Assembly (NCBI GenBank): GCA_032164245.1
Contig: JAVMKO010000001.1
Location: 74,955,892 to 75,019,891 of the forward strand
DNA from: Sternotherus odoratus
Lineage: Eukaryota; Chordata; Testudines; Kinosternidae
Direction: 5' to 3'
DNA length: 64,000 nt
Below the pieces are notes generated by a model that saw only the letters and a list, made by a program, of their open reading frames with translations, was not told the origin of the DNA and did not search any database. Positions 34,006 through 46,654 of the stretch are shown piece after piece (within the stretch, counting starts at the first letter, position 1; each line of letters opens with the position of its first letter). A program made the position numbers and the translations under genes.

Positions 34006-37000
34006 ATGTTAGGTAGCCTCTCCCTACTGCTTATGCTAGCCCTGAAGGGACTGTCTGCAGATGAAGGTAAATGCTACTTAAAGATTATTCTTTACTTTTA
34101 TTTCTCCTTTTCTCATTATCTGATCATTTTTATTGAGAAGGATTCATATTAGCAGGCCAAGTCCACTACTGCCAAAAGCAGCTACAGAACCAGTGCGTTG
34201 ACCTACTTATAAAAGCCATGAATCTATCCCACTGAACACTCTTTCATGTCAACTGTTTACTCTGCTGATCATTGACAGATTTGATCATAATCCTGCAAAA
34301 CACTCTTAGCTCCCAAATGCAGACAATGGGATGCACTCCCCTACCAGAGAGACTGTCTCCTATCTAAAATGTTTCCCTGAAAAGAGTTTTGCAATGTTGC
34401 CATCTTTCAGATGTTAGGCCCTCTCTGCCAATGCAAACAGGTTTGTCACTTGAAACTTTCAACTCACCTGCAATAAAACAGGGCATTCCTGTTTATTTCC
34501 TGTAGTTCCTAATGTGGCACTTGAAGGTGTAGCAACCCAGTCCAGCACCTTTGACAAATTGGGGAACCCTGAAAATGCCATTGATGGGTCACCATCCAGT
34601 GATTACATGCAAGGCAAATGCAGCCACACCGGCTTAGATAGTAATCCGTGGTGGACAGTGGATCTTCGAGCAAGGTTTGAAGTGCTCAGTATAACAATCA
34701 TCAATCAAGGGGACTGTTGTGAAGAGCGGATCAACGGGGCTGAAATCCGAATTGGCAATTCGCTGAAGAGAGATGGCACAACCAATCCCAGGTATGGTCT
34801 GATGATCTCAATGAAACTGCTTTAGTGCATCGGAGAGAATGGAGTGGAAATTATTAAAACAGATCTCAAATGGTTATGTTTTTCGTAATGGTTTTAACTA
34901 AGTTCTGCACTGTTCTCATTGGTCAGCACGAGCATCTTCATTCATACAACTTGTGTGTCAGTCTCTCTGTTTCTAACATATTTTAAAATTTCAGCCAAAC
35001 ATGTTGTAGATGGAGTTTTAGAGGCTAAAAGCATTTTCCTCATCTCTCTTGCCAGTAATTATGTGATCACCTTTCCATTCTCTTAAGACCCTTGACGCTG
35101 CACTGGGAGTGAACAGCACAAACCCCTGCATTCATGCTGACTCCCGCTGGTGGCGATGGTACTGTGTGTGAGCGCAGAGATCCATGCTAGTGACTCCCGA
35201 AGCAAGACTGGGTCCTTACTTAGTCTTTCACAGTTTCTTTGTTAGAACCACTTTCCCAGGGGACACTGACTAAAGGAACCGATTTAAAGACAGGTTCACA
35301 TTTAAAATGATTCAGCATCAGACTCTGCCAGTCTGAAGAGTGTTGCCTGGATACTACAAAAGGAGTGAGATACTAAGCAACGTGAACAAAGATGGCAATA
35401 TGTGGCACTAAAAATCCTCATGCCAATCTTATAGATGTAACCCTATCTATAGCTCTGCTATAGCCAACACTAGAGTAAAGAGTCCGGTTGTATTGTTCTA
35501 ATCTAACAATTCATTTTTTAACAAATAACGAAGGGAAAATGAGAAGATGATTACATTTTTTTTTCTTTTTTGGTGAATTATGGGGACACTTTGTCTTCTT
35601 TATTCATTTTCCCCCCCTTTGATCCAAGTTGTTATTGTTAAAGGATAATAATAATGACTTTTAATCTGGTTCATTACAAGATGTGCCACAATTGAGTCCA
35701 TGGGCCGTGGGGAAAAACGCTCCTTTGACTGTAAAGGAATGGAAGGGCGATACGTGACTGTGACCATCCCCACCGGAGAAAATTATCTCACATTATGTGA
35801 AGTCCAAGTGTTTGGTCTACCAGTAAATTCTTCTGGTGAGTAGAGTATCATCCTAGTGGAATGCACTGCCTTGTGTTCAGATACAGGGCTGCAGTTTGCT
35901 AGAAAGAATCAGATCTACATAGGTATATGTATATGCACCACTTCTTTCTGATCATTGGAATCAAATATCAAGTGTGTGAGATATTGGACACACACCAGCA
36001 ATGTTAAATTTATGTCATTCAAAATAGAAGAGACTTCTGGGGGGAAAGACTTTTCTGCTGCAAAGAGAATTTTGATGAGGTTTGTGAGTGAAGTCTCCAA
36101 TTTGACTGTGACCCTGAGGTGGTAAACAAAGTTTGTGAGATGCCTAGAACTGTATAAACAACTGATATGAATGTTTTCTTACATTTTTAAAGAATGGTAT
36201 GTGTATGTCTCTTTTTTTCTTTCTCTGTTTCCTTCCAACTTTTTCCTTGCCTTTCTTTGTTTTTTGTGCTTTATTCTTGGGCTCTAGTTTTGGTTTCTGC
36301 TTTGGGGGATTTTTGTTTAATTTTTTTTCATCCCCTCTCTGCATCCTCTGAAAGGGACCGTCAACTTGTTCTTTTGTTAACATACTCCTTTTAAAATACA
36401 GTACTACAGTTTCGGAATGACAACCTTTTATTACTTAATTATTTTTTTCCTGCTTCCCTATTGATGTTTTCGATATTTTTTCCAGAAAGGGAGAAACTGA
36501 GTAACTGAATCTATAAAGGAACACTAAAATTAACTATACACAAAATGCTGTCAAATGTAAGAGGGTCCGGTGCTTACTCTCACTGAAGTCATTGAGACTT
36601 CAATGAAACTCTGGGCCCAAGTGTCCCCAGTGAAGGTAGGTTGGAATCTTATAAGCGAGATGAAATATGCTGTGACGGGCAACAAGCCTGGTTCAATTTT
36701 TTCGGCTAAATGTCTCCAGAACAAGAAGTAATTCTATTGGGGAAAAGGAGAACCATCAGACCCAAATCTGTCCCCTCCCTTTGGCTCCATGGTGGACTCT
36801 ATAACCTTGGTCTCCTCTTTAACCATGATCTTTCCTTCTCCGGTTTCTCACATCTTCCTTCAATTGTAAATCAGCCTTTTGTCACGTCCAGAACTTCACC
36901 CATATATGCCACTGGCTTGATTTCACCTTTGATAAAATCTTCATCCAGCCCTGCTGACATCTCTTTTCACTCTATGAATTTTGCAACTTTTTTTTTGGAT

Positions 37001-40000
37001 CTTAGCAGGTAAAGAAAGAAAGGACTGGTTAGATAATACTCTATCTTCCTGCCACAGGGATAATATAAGAATTAGCATGAATCTAGTGCCTGCCATCTTC
37101 AAAGGTCTGTGTAAATTAATTATACTGTATATGTATTATTATTATCAACAGACATAGCCACTCAGTATAAAATTTATTGGATATTAAAGGGATGCCATCA
37201 ATTTGAGATCCAGTCAATTTCAAAATGTGTTAAAATAACTAATTTTACAATCTAATGTTCTTATTTTTTAAAAAAATTATTTCGCTTCGTGTTGTATGTA
37301 GAGGAAATGGCCTGATTGTACGCAGGACCATGAAACTCATGAAAATGTTACCCCTTTTGATCCAAGTGTTAGCCAATATTTGGAATTTCATGGATTGTTG
37401 ACATTAGGAAGAGAAATTGACTTTGGACTCAGATATTTCCTTGGAGCAGTCCTGCTTATTTACAAGCTTTGTGCACAAAGTGTTCTTTCCCAGAACACAG
37501 TAGGAAATAAACAGCAGGAGGGAATTTCCTCAGTTGCAAACCTCTTTCCAGCAAGCACTCTGCCCCAAAAGTTCTCCCTAGAGGCATTTTCTCAGGGTCT
37601 TTTTAGACATGCTTCGCTTGCTGGCTCTAGCTTTCTGCTTCTGCTGCCTTCTCTGCCTGCTTCTGGCTGCTTCTGCCCACAGACAAACACACTTCCACCA
37701 AACAACAACCAGCCAGCTGCATTGTATTCAGTTGCCAGTGAAACCCCTGAAACCATGTAGTTCAACTTCTGACTAGGCTCGCATGTGCTCTGTGTTTTGA
37801 TCAGTGGTCCCCCTTGTTTCAGTTATCTTACTCCAAAGAGCAGCTAAACTGCTAAGATGATCCCAGATGAAAGGCAGCTGTCAGACCCACCAGCGTTAGC
37901 CAGGATCCAATCATCTTCTAGCCCACGGGTCTCAAACTTGCAACCCGCAGGGCTCTTTCCTGTGGCCTGCCACACTCTCCATGCCCCCCGCAACCTCCCC
38001 CTCCCGCACTTACCTGGAGCCAGTGGGAGCTTTGGGGGAGATTTCTGGAGGTGTGGCCATGGCAACGCAGAGTCCTGTGCCCTCCCTCCTCCAGGTTCCA
38101 CCCACTTCCCAGAGCAGTGGGAGGTTGGGGGGAGGCAGGCAAGTAGGGAGCCTGTCCGCCCAACCCCCTGCTGCACTTCGACCCCCTGCTGCTCCCTTCA
38201 CCTCTCCTGCACCCCAACCCCCTGCTGCACCCCTCGCCCCTCCTACACCCACCGCCTCTGCTGCACCCCTCACCCTTCCTGCACTCCAAACCCCTGCTGC
38301 ACCTTGACCCCCTGCTGCACCTTGACCCCCTGCTGCACCCCAAACCCCTGCTGCATCCCTCATCCCTCCTGCAGCCCAACTCCCTGCCTTGAGCCCCCTG
38401 CTGCATCCTGCACATCTCCTGCACCTCAATTCCCTGCCCTGAACCCCCGACACAGCCCCTGGAGGTAGGGAGGGGGCGGAGTTGGAGTGGAGGTTTGGGG
38501 GAGGGGTTGGAATGGGGACTGGGAAGGGGTGGGAAGGGGCAGGGGAGGGAAGGGCCTCATGGAAAGGGATGAGTGGGGGCGGGGCCAGGGGCAGGGTGTC
38601 AGTGATGTGGCCTTCGGGCTCATGTGCTAGTCCTCATGTGGCCATTGTGGTCATTTGAGTTTGAGACCCCTGTTCTAGTCTGATAATATACAACGTGTGT
38701 CAAATGCACAAAGTACACAAAAGGAACTATAGAAAACAAAGGATATTCTTTCCTGTAGTCTCTTGCAGTGCAAGTTACCTGAATTGTTAGTAGGTAAACA
38801 ATTTTCACAGAAAAATGGGGTTTGGGGTGACTTATATGACAAAACTTGGTTGTTTCAATCCATTTTTAATGATCAAATTTCCTCCTCCAAAAGGCCAGCA
38901 TCATGGATTCATATTTTACTCTAGTGCCTAAAAGGCTCATCGTGGACCAGGGTCCCATTGTGCCAGGCGCTGTACAAACACAGAACAAAAAGATGCTCTC
39001 TGCCCCCAAGGAGTTTACAATCTCAGTACAAAACAAGAGACAGCCCCTCGACTCTCGTTTCTCTCCCCAGTATACTTGAGTGTGTGCCTTTTTGAATGGG
39101 TGATCTCATCAAAGTCCAGCCACCACAGAACACCTCAAGGTTCGCCCATCACTTATTACACTTGAGCATGATCACACAACCCTCCCCAGTGTGACACACC
39201 ATTTGGCAATAATTATCCAAAACCACTCTAACGTTCAGAACAAATACTGTGAAGGCAAGTAAATGAAATCTCATGCTGAAGAATGAATTTCAATCTCTTC
39301 AACTGTCATCACACACTTCGTTTGAAACATGGACACATGTTTGTCAAGGGATCTTCATTATTTTTGCCTAAGTCACATCCTGTCTTCTTTCCTGACCCTA
39401 TTCTGACTCAAACCCATTCAGTCCTCACAGAGAGACAAGTGATGAGAGAATTACAGTTGCTGTGGGATAGGTGTGATTATAACTCGCTATGATTTCTGTT
39501 CTAGGTCTCCATGGCAAAGCCTTTATTTTCCCAGAAGAAACAGACACTAGCTATGTTGTTCTGTCTCCAGCACAGCCCTTGAATCTTGGAGCATTTACAC
39601 TTTGCATGAAAGTGGCCTCAGAGTTACCAGCCAATCGGGAAATCATTCTTTTCGCCTATCGCACCGAGAGTTATGATGCACTTAACGTGTGGCAAGAGTT
39701 TAATGGCACCTTCAGCTTGCACCTGAGTGGTCCTGGGGTGCACGTCACTCTACCAACACTCAACACCTTTGGGAGCCACATATGTGTGACCTGGGAATCC
39801 AAATCTGGTCTCACAGCCTTTTGGGTAAATGGTAAAAGGAGCCTAAGAAAAGTCCTGAGACCAGGGCATAGGATCCAACCACAGGGCATTGTCATGCTGG
39901 GGCAAGATCCGGACACATTCTGGGGCAGCTTTGAGAAGGCCCAAAGTTTTGTGGGGGAAATAAGTGACCTTTATATGTGGGACCATGTCTTATCACCCTC

Positions 40001-40103
40001 CATTATCGAGGAAGTTTACCTGGAACAGTCATTTCCCAAGGGAAATATTTTTGATTGGGAATCATTATCATATAAGTGTACGGGAAATGTGATCGTGGAG
40101 TGA
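34006..40103 (+). CDS. Pentraxin fusion protein: F-type lectin domain plus pentraxin domain, gene B
   Basis: Exons 34006-34066, 34506-34791, 35681-35835 and 39505-40103 join at GT-AG borders into 1,101 nt, an unbroken 366-residue frame. Order: signal peptide (MLGSLSLLLMLALKGLSA), FTP domain (about 21-167), and a 199-residue pentraxin domain. The FTP domain has CSHTGLDSNPWW and DCCEERINGAEIRIG, but the first Arg of the RGDCCEER motif is Gln (QGDCCEER, codon 34706-34708), so fucose binding may be weakened. An NSS glycosylation site sits at the domain junction. The domain order is that of amphibian pentraxin fusion proteins, probably oligomeric secreted pattern-recognition molecules. An L1-linker remnant (36597-36635) would break the frame and is left out. 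AATAAA follows at 40174-40179. Confidence 0.85.
37924..38672. mobile_element. hAT-type element in gene B intron 3
   Basis: 749 bp starting CACGGGTCTCAAAC and ending GTTTGAGACCCCTG, flanked by TTCTAGCC (37916-37923) and TTCTAGTC (38673-38680), 7 of 8 matching. The interior holds a C-rich tandem array built on CCCCTGCTGCACC (about 38160-38360), which generates long spurious frames on both strands. Confidence 0.8.
39505..40103 (+). other. Pentraxin domain exon of gene B
   Basis: Single terminal exon after acceptor TTTCTGTTCTAG. It encodes the pentraxin signature HICVTWES, the two conserved cysteines (LCMKV and HICVTW), and the calcium-site loop region (GQDPDTFWGSFEKAQSFVG) with the Glu and Gln ligands kept (FE, AQ). 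The Glu-Gln of CRP at 138-139 is replaced by Asp-Pro. It ends with TGA at 40101-40103. Length and Cys spacing match CRP and SAP. Confidence 0.92.
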
Positions 40104-40173
40104 TGGGGTATGTAATGTGAACAAAGAGGCTTCTGATGTTCTAATGTTTCATTCCTCCTACATGGGCACAAGA

Positions 40174-40179
40174 AATAAA
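40174..40179 (+). promoter_or_regulatory. Gene B polyadenylation signal
   Basis: AATAAA 71 bases after the stop codon, in a plausible position for the gene B 3' end. Confidence 0.55.
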
Positions 40180-41246
40180 ACAGAACAAGAGACAGAGTGC
40201 AAAACACTAAAAATTTGTAGGCATTTTTTTTTTTACAAGATAGAAATTAGAGATGGCAAAAGCCCTTATAGGCAGCCTAGTCTCATGCCCACACATGTTA
40301 GTGCCACACTTGTATCTAACATATTATCTCAAGACACCTTGTGACCAAGACGCTATGCAGATTTGTGGTGCAAAGATTTGCAACCACCTTAACTGGTAAC
40401 ACTTTAGCTAACTGGATATGCAAAAGGTTATGCGGATGGGAATATCTTCTCTGACAATCATGTCCCAGTGACCAGCCTCATTAGCTGAGTTCCCAGTGCC
40501 TACCATGTGACTCTTATTCAGGGAAGCCCATTACTACAATGACGCTAACAACCTCATGAATCTATGATCCCTAGCACCGGCACAGAACCAGGTAATCCAG
40601 ATGTGGGAGATCCTTCTCGGAGGGGCTCCCTGCACCAGAGGGGTGCTGCTTGGTCCCCTGTCACTTTCCCATACATACAGCCATGACCTTCTGCGCTGCT
40701 GCTTACTGAAAGAGAAAAATATCAGAAGACTAGCCCTCAAGTCACCAGACCCTAGGTTAACTGAGTGATGTGGAGCTCCTCCAAGGGCTGCTTGACGGAG
40801 AATAAAAAGTGATGGAAAACTCCTGTGAAATCCCTTAAATAAGCGAACTGATCAGTCTCCCAAGGAAGGCATTCCACATGCATCCTTGTTGGGGGGGAAC
40901 CCTCCATGAGAGATTAAATGGTGGTGGGGAACACCCTAGCAAAAATATTCTTCCTGGCTCTGGCAGTCAGTCAGTTACTCCTAAGGGTTCTGTACTTATC
41001 ACTGTCAGATATCTGCCCCTAACTCCACCCTGGCCACCACAATGATTGAGGGAGAGTGGGAGTGTTACAGCCAGGCTCAGGCAAAAGACAATAATCTGTC
41101 ATCCTCTCTGCCTGTTTTCTAGTTGGCAGAGGGACAGCTGGCCATTTAAGGTACTGGTCAATCAACATCCCCCCCTGCTCCTTGCCCTGTGTTTTACCCT
41201 GGGCCTCTGTGCCTTTGTCTTCTCTAGGAAAAGCAAGGGGCGGGAG
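40180..41246. other. No gene recognised
   Basis: Non-coding sequence between gene B and the LTR block; nothing recognised. Confidence 0.4.
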
Positions 41247-41850
41247 TGAGACGGGCTGGATCACAGAAACCCCCTTAGGAGCTGCCAATTTATGTGCCAA
41301 GACTACTCCTGCCCCTGCTTGCCTGCCCTTTCCAGATTAGGATGCCAGCACCCTGCCTGTTTTAAGCCAGACCTGCTAGCCTGCTCCAAACCCAGACCCA
41401 GGTCGGTACCACGTCCCCTAACAGCTGTAGGCTTGCCTAGAAACAGGGTAGGAAGTGTTCCTGCCTTTAGCACTCAGATGCTCAACTTCCAATGTGATTC
41501 AAACCCTAAATAAAACTGTTTTACCTTGTGTAAAGCTTCTACATGGCAAAGTAATAGATTGTTCGCTCTCTATAACACTGATAGAGAGATATGCACAGCT
41601 GTTTCCCCCCTCCCCAGGTACTAACACATACTCCAAGTTAATTAATAAGTAAAAAGTGATTTTAAGGAGTACAGAAAGTAGGATTTATGTGGTTCCAAGT
41701 AGTAACGGACAGAACAAAGTGAATTACCAAATAAAAAAAAATAAAATATCCAAATCTATCTCTAATACAGATAAAATCCTTATCCTCAGATGTTTCAGTG
41801 AGCTTTCTTTTACAGACTAGACTTCCCCCTAGTCTGGGTCCAGCTATCAC
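41247..41850. repeat. LTR-like dispersed repeat, copy 1
   Basis: Shares long ordered similarity with 57265-57960: a start like GACGGGCTGGATCACAGAAA, then GGAAGTGTTCCTG, AATAAAACTGTTTTACC, GATATGCACAGCTG and GGTTCCAAGTAGTAACGGACAG. It is probably an LTR or LTR-retroelement part, class not determined, cut off where the ERV begins. Confidence 0.5.
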
Positions 41851-43045
41851 TCACACTTAAGCCAGCTGAAGACTGCTCTTTAACCAACCAAACTCAAATT
41901 TGGATAGTGTGGGGTTCTAATCCAAAATTTAATTAACCAGGTTCTGTGGATCCTAGCACGACTACGCCACTGTTATGATGCCAGTTCAGGTGGGACCCAA
42001 CCGAGAGTACCAAGTCAGGACAAATTGCTTAAAGCAGGGCAGTTACAGACCATGGCTGGGGTTTTTCCACCTCAAAGGCAAACCAAACCAGCCAAACAGA
42101 GAAGACTTTGGTTTTACTCCACTGGCTAACCACAAGTCACAAAGTAATTCCCTTAGACACTTCAGTTTCCCAGTATCACCAGCAGCAGCCACTCGTTATG
42201 GGGATGTCTGGTTATGAAAACCAATACCCCAGTAAAAGAAAAAGGTTCTCCCGATCCCAAAGGACCAATCCCCAGACCTAGGTCAATATAGAAATCAGAT
42301 CTAATCCACAAATCATGCTGTTGCCAATCATTTAGAATCCTAAAGGTTTATTCATAAAAGGAAAAAGATATAGATGAGAGCTAGAATTGGTTAGATGAAA
42401 TCAATTACATGCAGTAATGCCAAAGTTCTTGGGTCAGGCTTGTTGAGCGATAGAATAAACTGCAGAATCAAATCAAGCCTCTGGAGTACAGTACATCCAC
42501 AGCTGGAATAGGTCATCAGTCCTTTGTGGAGAGCTTCAGTTTGTAGCAAAGTCTCTCCAGAGGTAAGAAGAAGGATGGAAGACAAGATGGAGATGAGGCA
42601 TCAGCCTTTTATAGTCTTTTCCAGGTGTAAGGACACCTTTGTTCTTACTCTGGAAAGTTTACAGCAAAATGGAGTCTGGAGTCACATGGGCAAATCCCTG
42701 CATACCTTGCTGAGTCACAAGGTGTGTCTGCCTTCTCTCAATGGGTCAATTGTATGGCTGATGGTTCTTAATGGGCCATCAAGCAGGCTAGGCAGAGCTA
42801 ACACCAAGTTGTCTGGGATGTCACCCAGAAGCATTGCATAAGTTTGAGATACAGACAGTCTAGAGCCAATATTCATAACTTTAAATATAAAATGATACAT
42901 GGCTACAAATATAATCATAACCAGCAAACCATAACCTGGTCTTAGACACTGTATATGACCCCCTTTACATAGGATTTGGTGCCACTACAGGACCTTGGTT
43001 GCAACAATAATCTATATAATCCCAGATTATATCAATAACATCACA
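41851..43045 (-). mobile_element. Endogenous retrovirus 5' LTR with primer-binding site, truncated
   Basis: Minus-oriented LTR 43045-41971 starts TGTG.. and ends ..AACA. Next to it after one base comes TGGCGTAGTCGTGCTAGGA (41969-41951), which resembles a primer-binding site for the 3' end of tRNA-Ser. This shows part of the internal region survives (to about 41851), so it is not a solo LTR. A TATA-like TTTTATAG lies inside the LTR. No gag, pol or env frame remains. Flanks CCAC/CCAG may be a decayed 4-bp duplication. Confidence 0.65.
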
Positions 43046-44140
43046 CCAGTACAGGGGTGGGCAGGAGCTGGCTCTGACTCCCTAGCCCTGCCCCTTCCAC
43101 CCAAGGCCCTGCCCCTTCCAGGGGCCAGAGCCAGCCCCAACTCAGCCCTGTATCGGTAAGTCCTTATTTCTACTTTCACCTCTGAGAAGGTTGGATATGA
43201 TACCTGGACATATACAAATCTTTAACCATCCTGGGACCCTGCCCCCTCTGGGACCCTCCCTTACTACATCCCCCTCAGTGCTGGTGTGCAAACAGAACAC
43301 TTCCACTTGTAATATGTTGGTCAAAGAGAGCAGCATATTAGTCAACAGTGCGGTAAGCGCTCCCAGAGCTTGAGGCTCTGGGAGGTGCTTACCATTCTTG
43401 CAGACCAATGACGCAGAGCGTGCAGTACACAAAGCATTGAAAGATGGCGCTAAATGCGACAGAAGCACAGGGATTGTTGGGGTGAGAAGCAATGCATATT
43501 GGGGCATTAGGAGAAGACCCAGAATGCCCTGTGATCCCCTCCTCCTACCCACAACTCTTAGCAGCAGAAGAGGAAGAAATGTTCTGTGGGATAGCTGCCC
43601 AGATTGCACCGCTCCGAATATCGCTGCAACTGCTGCAAGTGTGAACACACTATTGAGCAGGCAGCTGACAGTGTGAACACACAACAGCAGTTTCCCTTCA
43701 GCGCTCTCTGAGCAGCACGGTTAGTAGCATAGACAGGAGGGGATCTGGGGGAGCAGCTGCTCCCTCTGAAAATAGATGCCCCAAAGTGGTGCCTTTTTTT
43801 CTTACTGGAAGTGAACTGTGGGAACTGTTGAAGCTGCTGCCGAAATAGCTCCAGTTCTGTCAGCGGCATTTCGGCGGAGATGCCTGCTTCACCACTTTGT
43901 CCTGCGGCAGCGTTCCGGTGGCAGATCCATCACGTAAGTTTTTTGTGTCACAAATAGAAGTGTAACTGGCGCCTTTTGCTTTTTTGCTGGCACCTTTTTT
44001 TTTTGAAGTGGCGCCTTGTTTTGCTGGAGCCTTTTTTTTTTTTGTACTAGCGCCCCCTTCTGATGGAACCTAGCTACTCCCCTGGGCGCTGTAACTGCCA
44101 GTACTGTAACTCTGCCAGTGTAGACATACCCTGAGCAACA
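43046..44140. other. Composite of MITE fragments
   Basis: The right edge (GCCAGTGTAGACATACCCTG, about 44115-44134) looks like a Harbinger-type terminus, inverse of CAGGGTATGTCTACACTGGC. Its partner end was not found. Between about 43760 and 44060 several GGCGCC-TTTTTTT blocks repeat. A 180-codon minus frame at 43142-43684 has no recognisable domain. Confidence 0.35.
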
Positions 44141-45108
44141 ATAGGGAATAGGAGGTTTAGTAATCGCTAACAATCTGTGTATCACTGCTCATTTGCTCGT
44201 CTGTCCACCCCTAAACTGAACCGATGGGGATAGGAATGTAGTTGCTCAACCTAAAAATAGACCAGCCTGGTATGATGATTGAGCACGTCTGAGTACAGAC
44301 AGTGTCTAACCCAGAGGAAAATCACCAAACTCCTTTCCATTTCCAGCCTAATATAGATTTTAGACACTGTACTTGGAGATTTCTCCATTTGCAAGGCAAC
44401 TGAGACCTAATTTTAGACACCCAATAATTGTTAGAACGGGTTATTTCTTACTTGAAATTTTTTGAAGTGTTAACTGAGAATGATACTAAAGTGTGGGTAT
44501 AACTTCAAGCCATGTTGCTGTGAGACTGCTCCCATGTTAATATTACATACTTGGTTATGTACCTTCCTAGATCTGGACCTCAGTTTGCTTAATCACCTAG
44601 GTCAAGAGTGATACCCTTCCTCACACTAGTCCTCTACTCTGCAAGGAGCCCCACTAACTTCAAGGGAACTATTTATAGTGTAAGATTCTATTCAGTGTAA
44701 GAGCATCACAGCCTGGCCCTTAACTATATAAATCATATGTTTCTACTAGCTGTATTTACACACAACTGTGTGTGCCAGACATTACTTACCTTTGGAACCG
44801 CTTGATATATTGTTTATTTTGGTAATGAGAAATGCCATGTTTAGTCAGCTGTTTTGCAAAGGCAATGTACTACCCTGGTTCTGTGTATTGAACTTCTGCT
44901 TTTGTTCTTTCCTTTGGTTGTCTTCTAAGTAAAGTCGATAGCAGCCACCCAAGGGACTGCTAATGTTCTCATTCGGGGACTGTTGATTCACTCAGCTACA
45001 TACCAATACAATAAATGTTGTAATTGTAGAGCTAAACTTTGGCTCTAAGAGCCAGTGGTGCACTGAGGGATAGGTAGATTTAAGCATCTGTAGTGTTCAA
45101 GTGCTGAG
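44141..45108. other. No gene recognised
   Basis: Non-coding; nothing supported on either strand. Confidence 0.35.
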
Positions 45109-45231
45109 CAGTGGTTCTCAAACTTTTGAGAACCACAACCCATTTTTGCTTCCTCGGCTGTCGCGGCAGACCCTTGTATGTCTGCCAAAAAGCCGCCGAA
45201 TGAATTACTTCCCCGATTTGAGAACCCCCAT
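45109..45231. mobile_element. Short hAT-like fragment
   Basis: Begins CAGTGGTTCTCAAACTTTTG and ends GATTTGAGAACCCCC, inverse-related ends of the CAGTGGTTTTC hAT group (compare 62294-62642). No target duplication is visible, so the borders are approximate. Confidence 0.4.
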
Positions 45232-45342
45232 GATAGAGGGAGATATTAGGGGACTGATTTTCAGAGATGTTGAGCCCCACAGCACCCATTGAGCAACTAA
45301 TGTTGAAGGTGGTCAGTGTCTCTGAAAATCAAGTCCTATGGC

Positions 45343-46006
45343 TGTCAGGGGAAAATTAATGGCGCGTCTCTCCCCCTTACCTTATACTCCGGATCGCTGT
45401 GGCGGAGTTGAGGCAAGTAGCTCATAAGCTATCAGAGACCATTGAAGAAGCACACAACTCAACTTTGATCAAAGGGGAAACTGAGGCACCCACCTCTCGG
45501 TCATGAAAGGGGGTTAGCAGCAGCTCCGTTTATTATCAGTACCAAGCAAACGTTTATAGAGTATATTCAAAGGGGAGGGGGAATGGGTAGAGGGAGGGAC
45601 AGCCCTACTTGAAGCATGTGCATCAGCAAACCCTTACATCACGCCTAGGTCATTGCCCTCTTGAGGCACCTGGTGTGTAGACCTTGAGACCGTTTACATG
45701 ATGCCAACAAGCTTATGAATAGGTGTCTATTCATTCCCTAGCGAAAGCGTTACATACATATAATGCAATCTGGCGATATAACACATTAGCTCATCTCGTG
45801 AGGCCTACAGCCCGTGATTGTCTAGGCAAGGTCACATTCTCGGTATAGATAACAATACAGAAACAACTTGTTGTTCAGCACTATTACACTGAATGTCTAA
45901 AGCCTCAAGCGAATGCTTTGCCACTCTTGGGGGTTTAACTATGTGATTGCTGGTGAGGAAGAATACACGGGGAGAAGGAGCAAGGGAAACGGAGTCGGCC
46001 CTAACA
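45343..46006 (-). mobile_element. Solo endogenous retrovirus LTR
   Basis: 664 bp with TG..CA ends (TGTTAGGGCC.. read on the minus strand), flanked by the 4-bp duplication TGGC (45339-45342 and 46007-46010). There is no primer-binding site or polypurine tract beyond the ends, so it is a solo LTR left by recombination. A 4-bp duplication is usual for gammaretrovirus-like elements. An AATAAA occurs on the minus strand near 45530. Confidence 0.65.
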
Positions 46007-46010
46007 TGGC

Positions 46011-46646
46011 CATAACACTTCCAAAAGCACTAAGGGAGGCATATTTGATAACTGCACTTAACAGCCAAAGCTTACAGATTGTCTTCTGTATCAAACATGG
46101 TGTTATTTTTTGCTTATATAAAGGATACTGAATATGAAGTAGGATAAAGCAAAACAAAAACACAGAGCTTTTCACCTGATCCTGGTCCCTTTTCCAAAAA
46201 TATTTGATTTTTCATGTATGTGGTATCCTGCCAGTGCTAATCCATTTTTGGAGCATCCAAAGATAGACAATTGCTTCTGGGAAGAAAAGTCACTATTTCT
46301 ACCCCAGGTCTAAAAGTGACACAGTGGATCTTACCAGAGTACATTTTCCAACCCTAATCTTATATCATTTTGCCTTTACAGTAGAGATGGAGGCCTCGAT
46401 TTTCCTGCAATAAGTGGAAACTAATGTCCATTTCTCTGTTATTTTTCACCAGTGAAAGAGGAAAACTATGATTCAATAGGTAACATAAGGTCTCAAAGGC
46501 AATAAGTTATGTTTGTTGTTAGGATATGGATGCAGGCCAGTCTGCAAAGGCCTATACTTTAAGAATGCAGGTATATGTTTATCATTTAGCTAGTTATAGA
46601 TATAAAAAAGAAAAAATCCAAATCCCTAGACCTTCTCACTATGATT
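46011..46646. other. No gene recognised
   Basis: AT-rich non-coding sequence. Confidence 0.35.
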
Positions 46647-46654
46647 GTCTAAGG

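Larger units (their letters stand above)
33838..40180 (+). repeat. Lectin duplication unit B
   Basis: Begins at the CR1 end with GGTCACAATTCTGATTGGAG, also present before genes A and C. It keeps homology to A and C across introns. Confidence 0.7.

Noticed and set aside
34006..34066. Treating genes A and B as one gene with B's signal exon internal
   Set aside because: Gene B has its own TATA box and start codon, and a signal peptide in the middle of a secreted protein is unlikely. Skipping of this exon remains possible and is noted as a finding.
36541..36635. Linker-1 homologue in gene B (TCAATGAAACTCTGGGCCCAAG..)
   Set aside because: The donor is present, but the equivalent acceptor is missing, and using the nearest AG gives a 47-nt exon that would break the frame into the pentraxin exon. 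Direct splicing from 35835 to 39505 keeps an unbroken frame.
37857..38468. 203-codon plus frame and 147-168 codon minus frames
   Set aside because: Generated by the CCCCTGCTGCACC tandem array inside the hAT element at 37924-38672.
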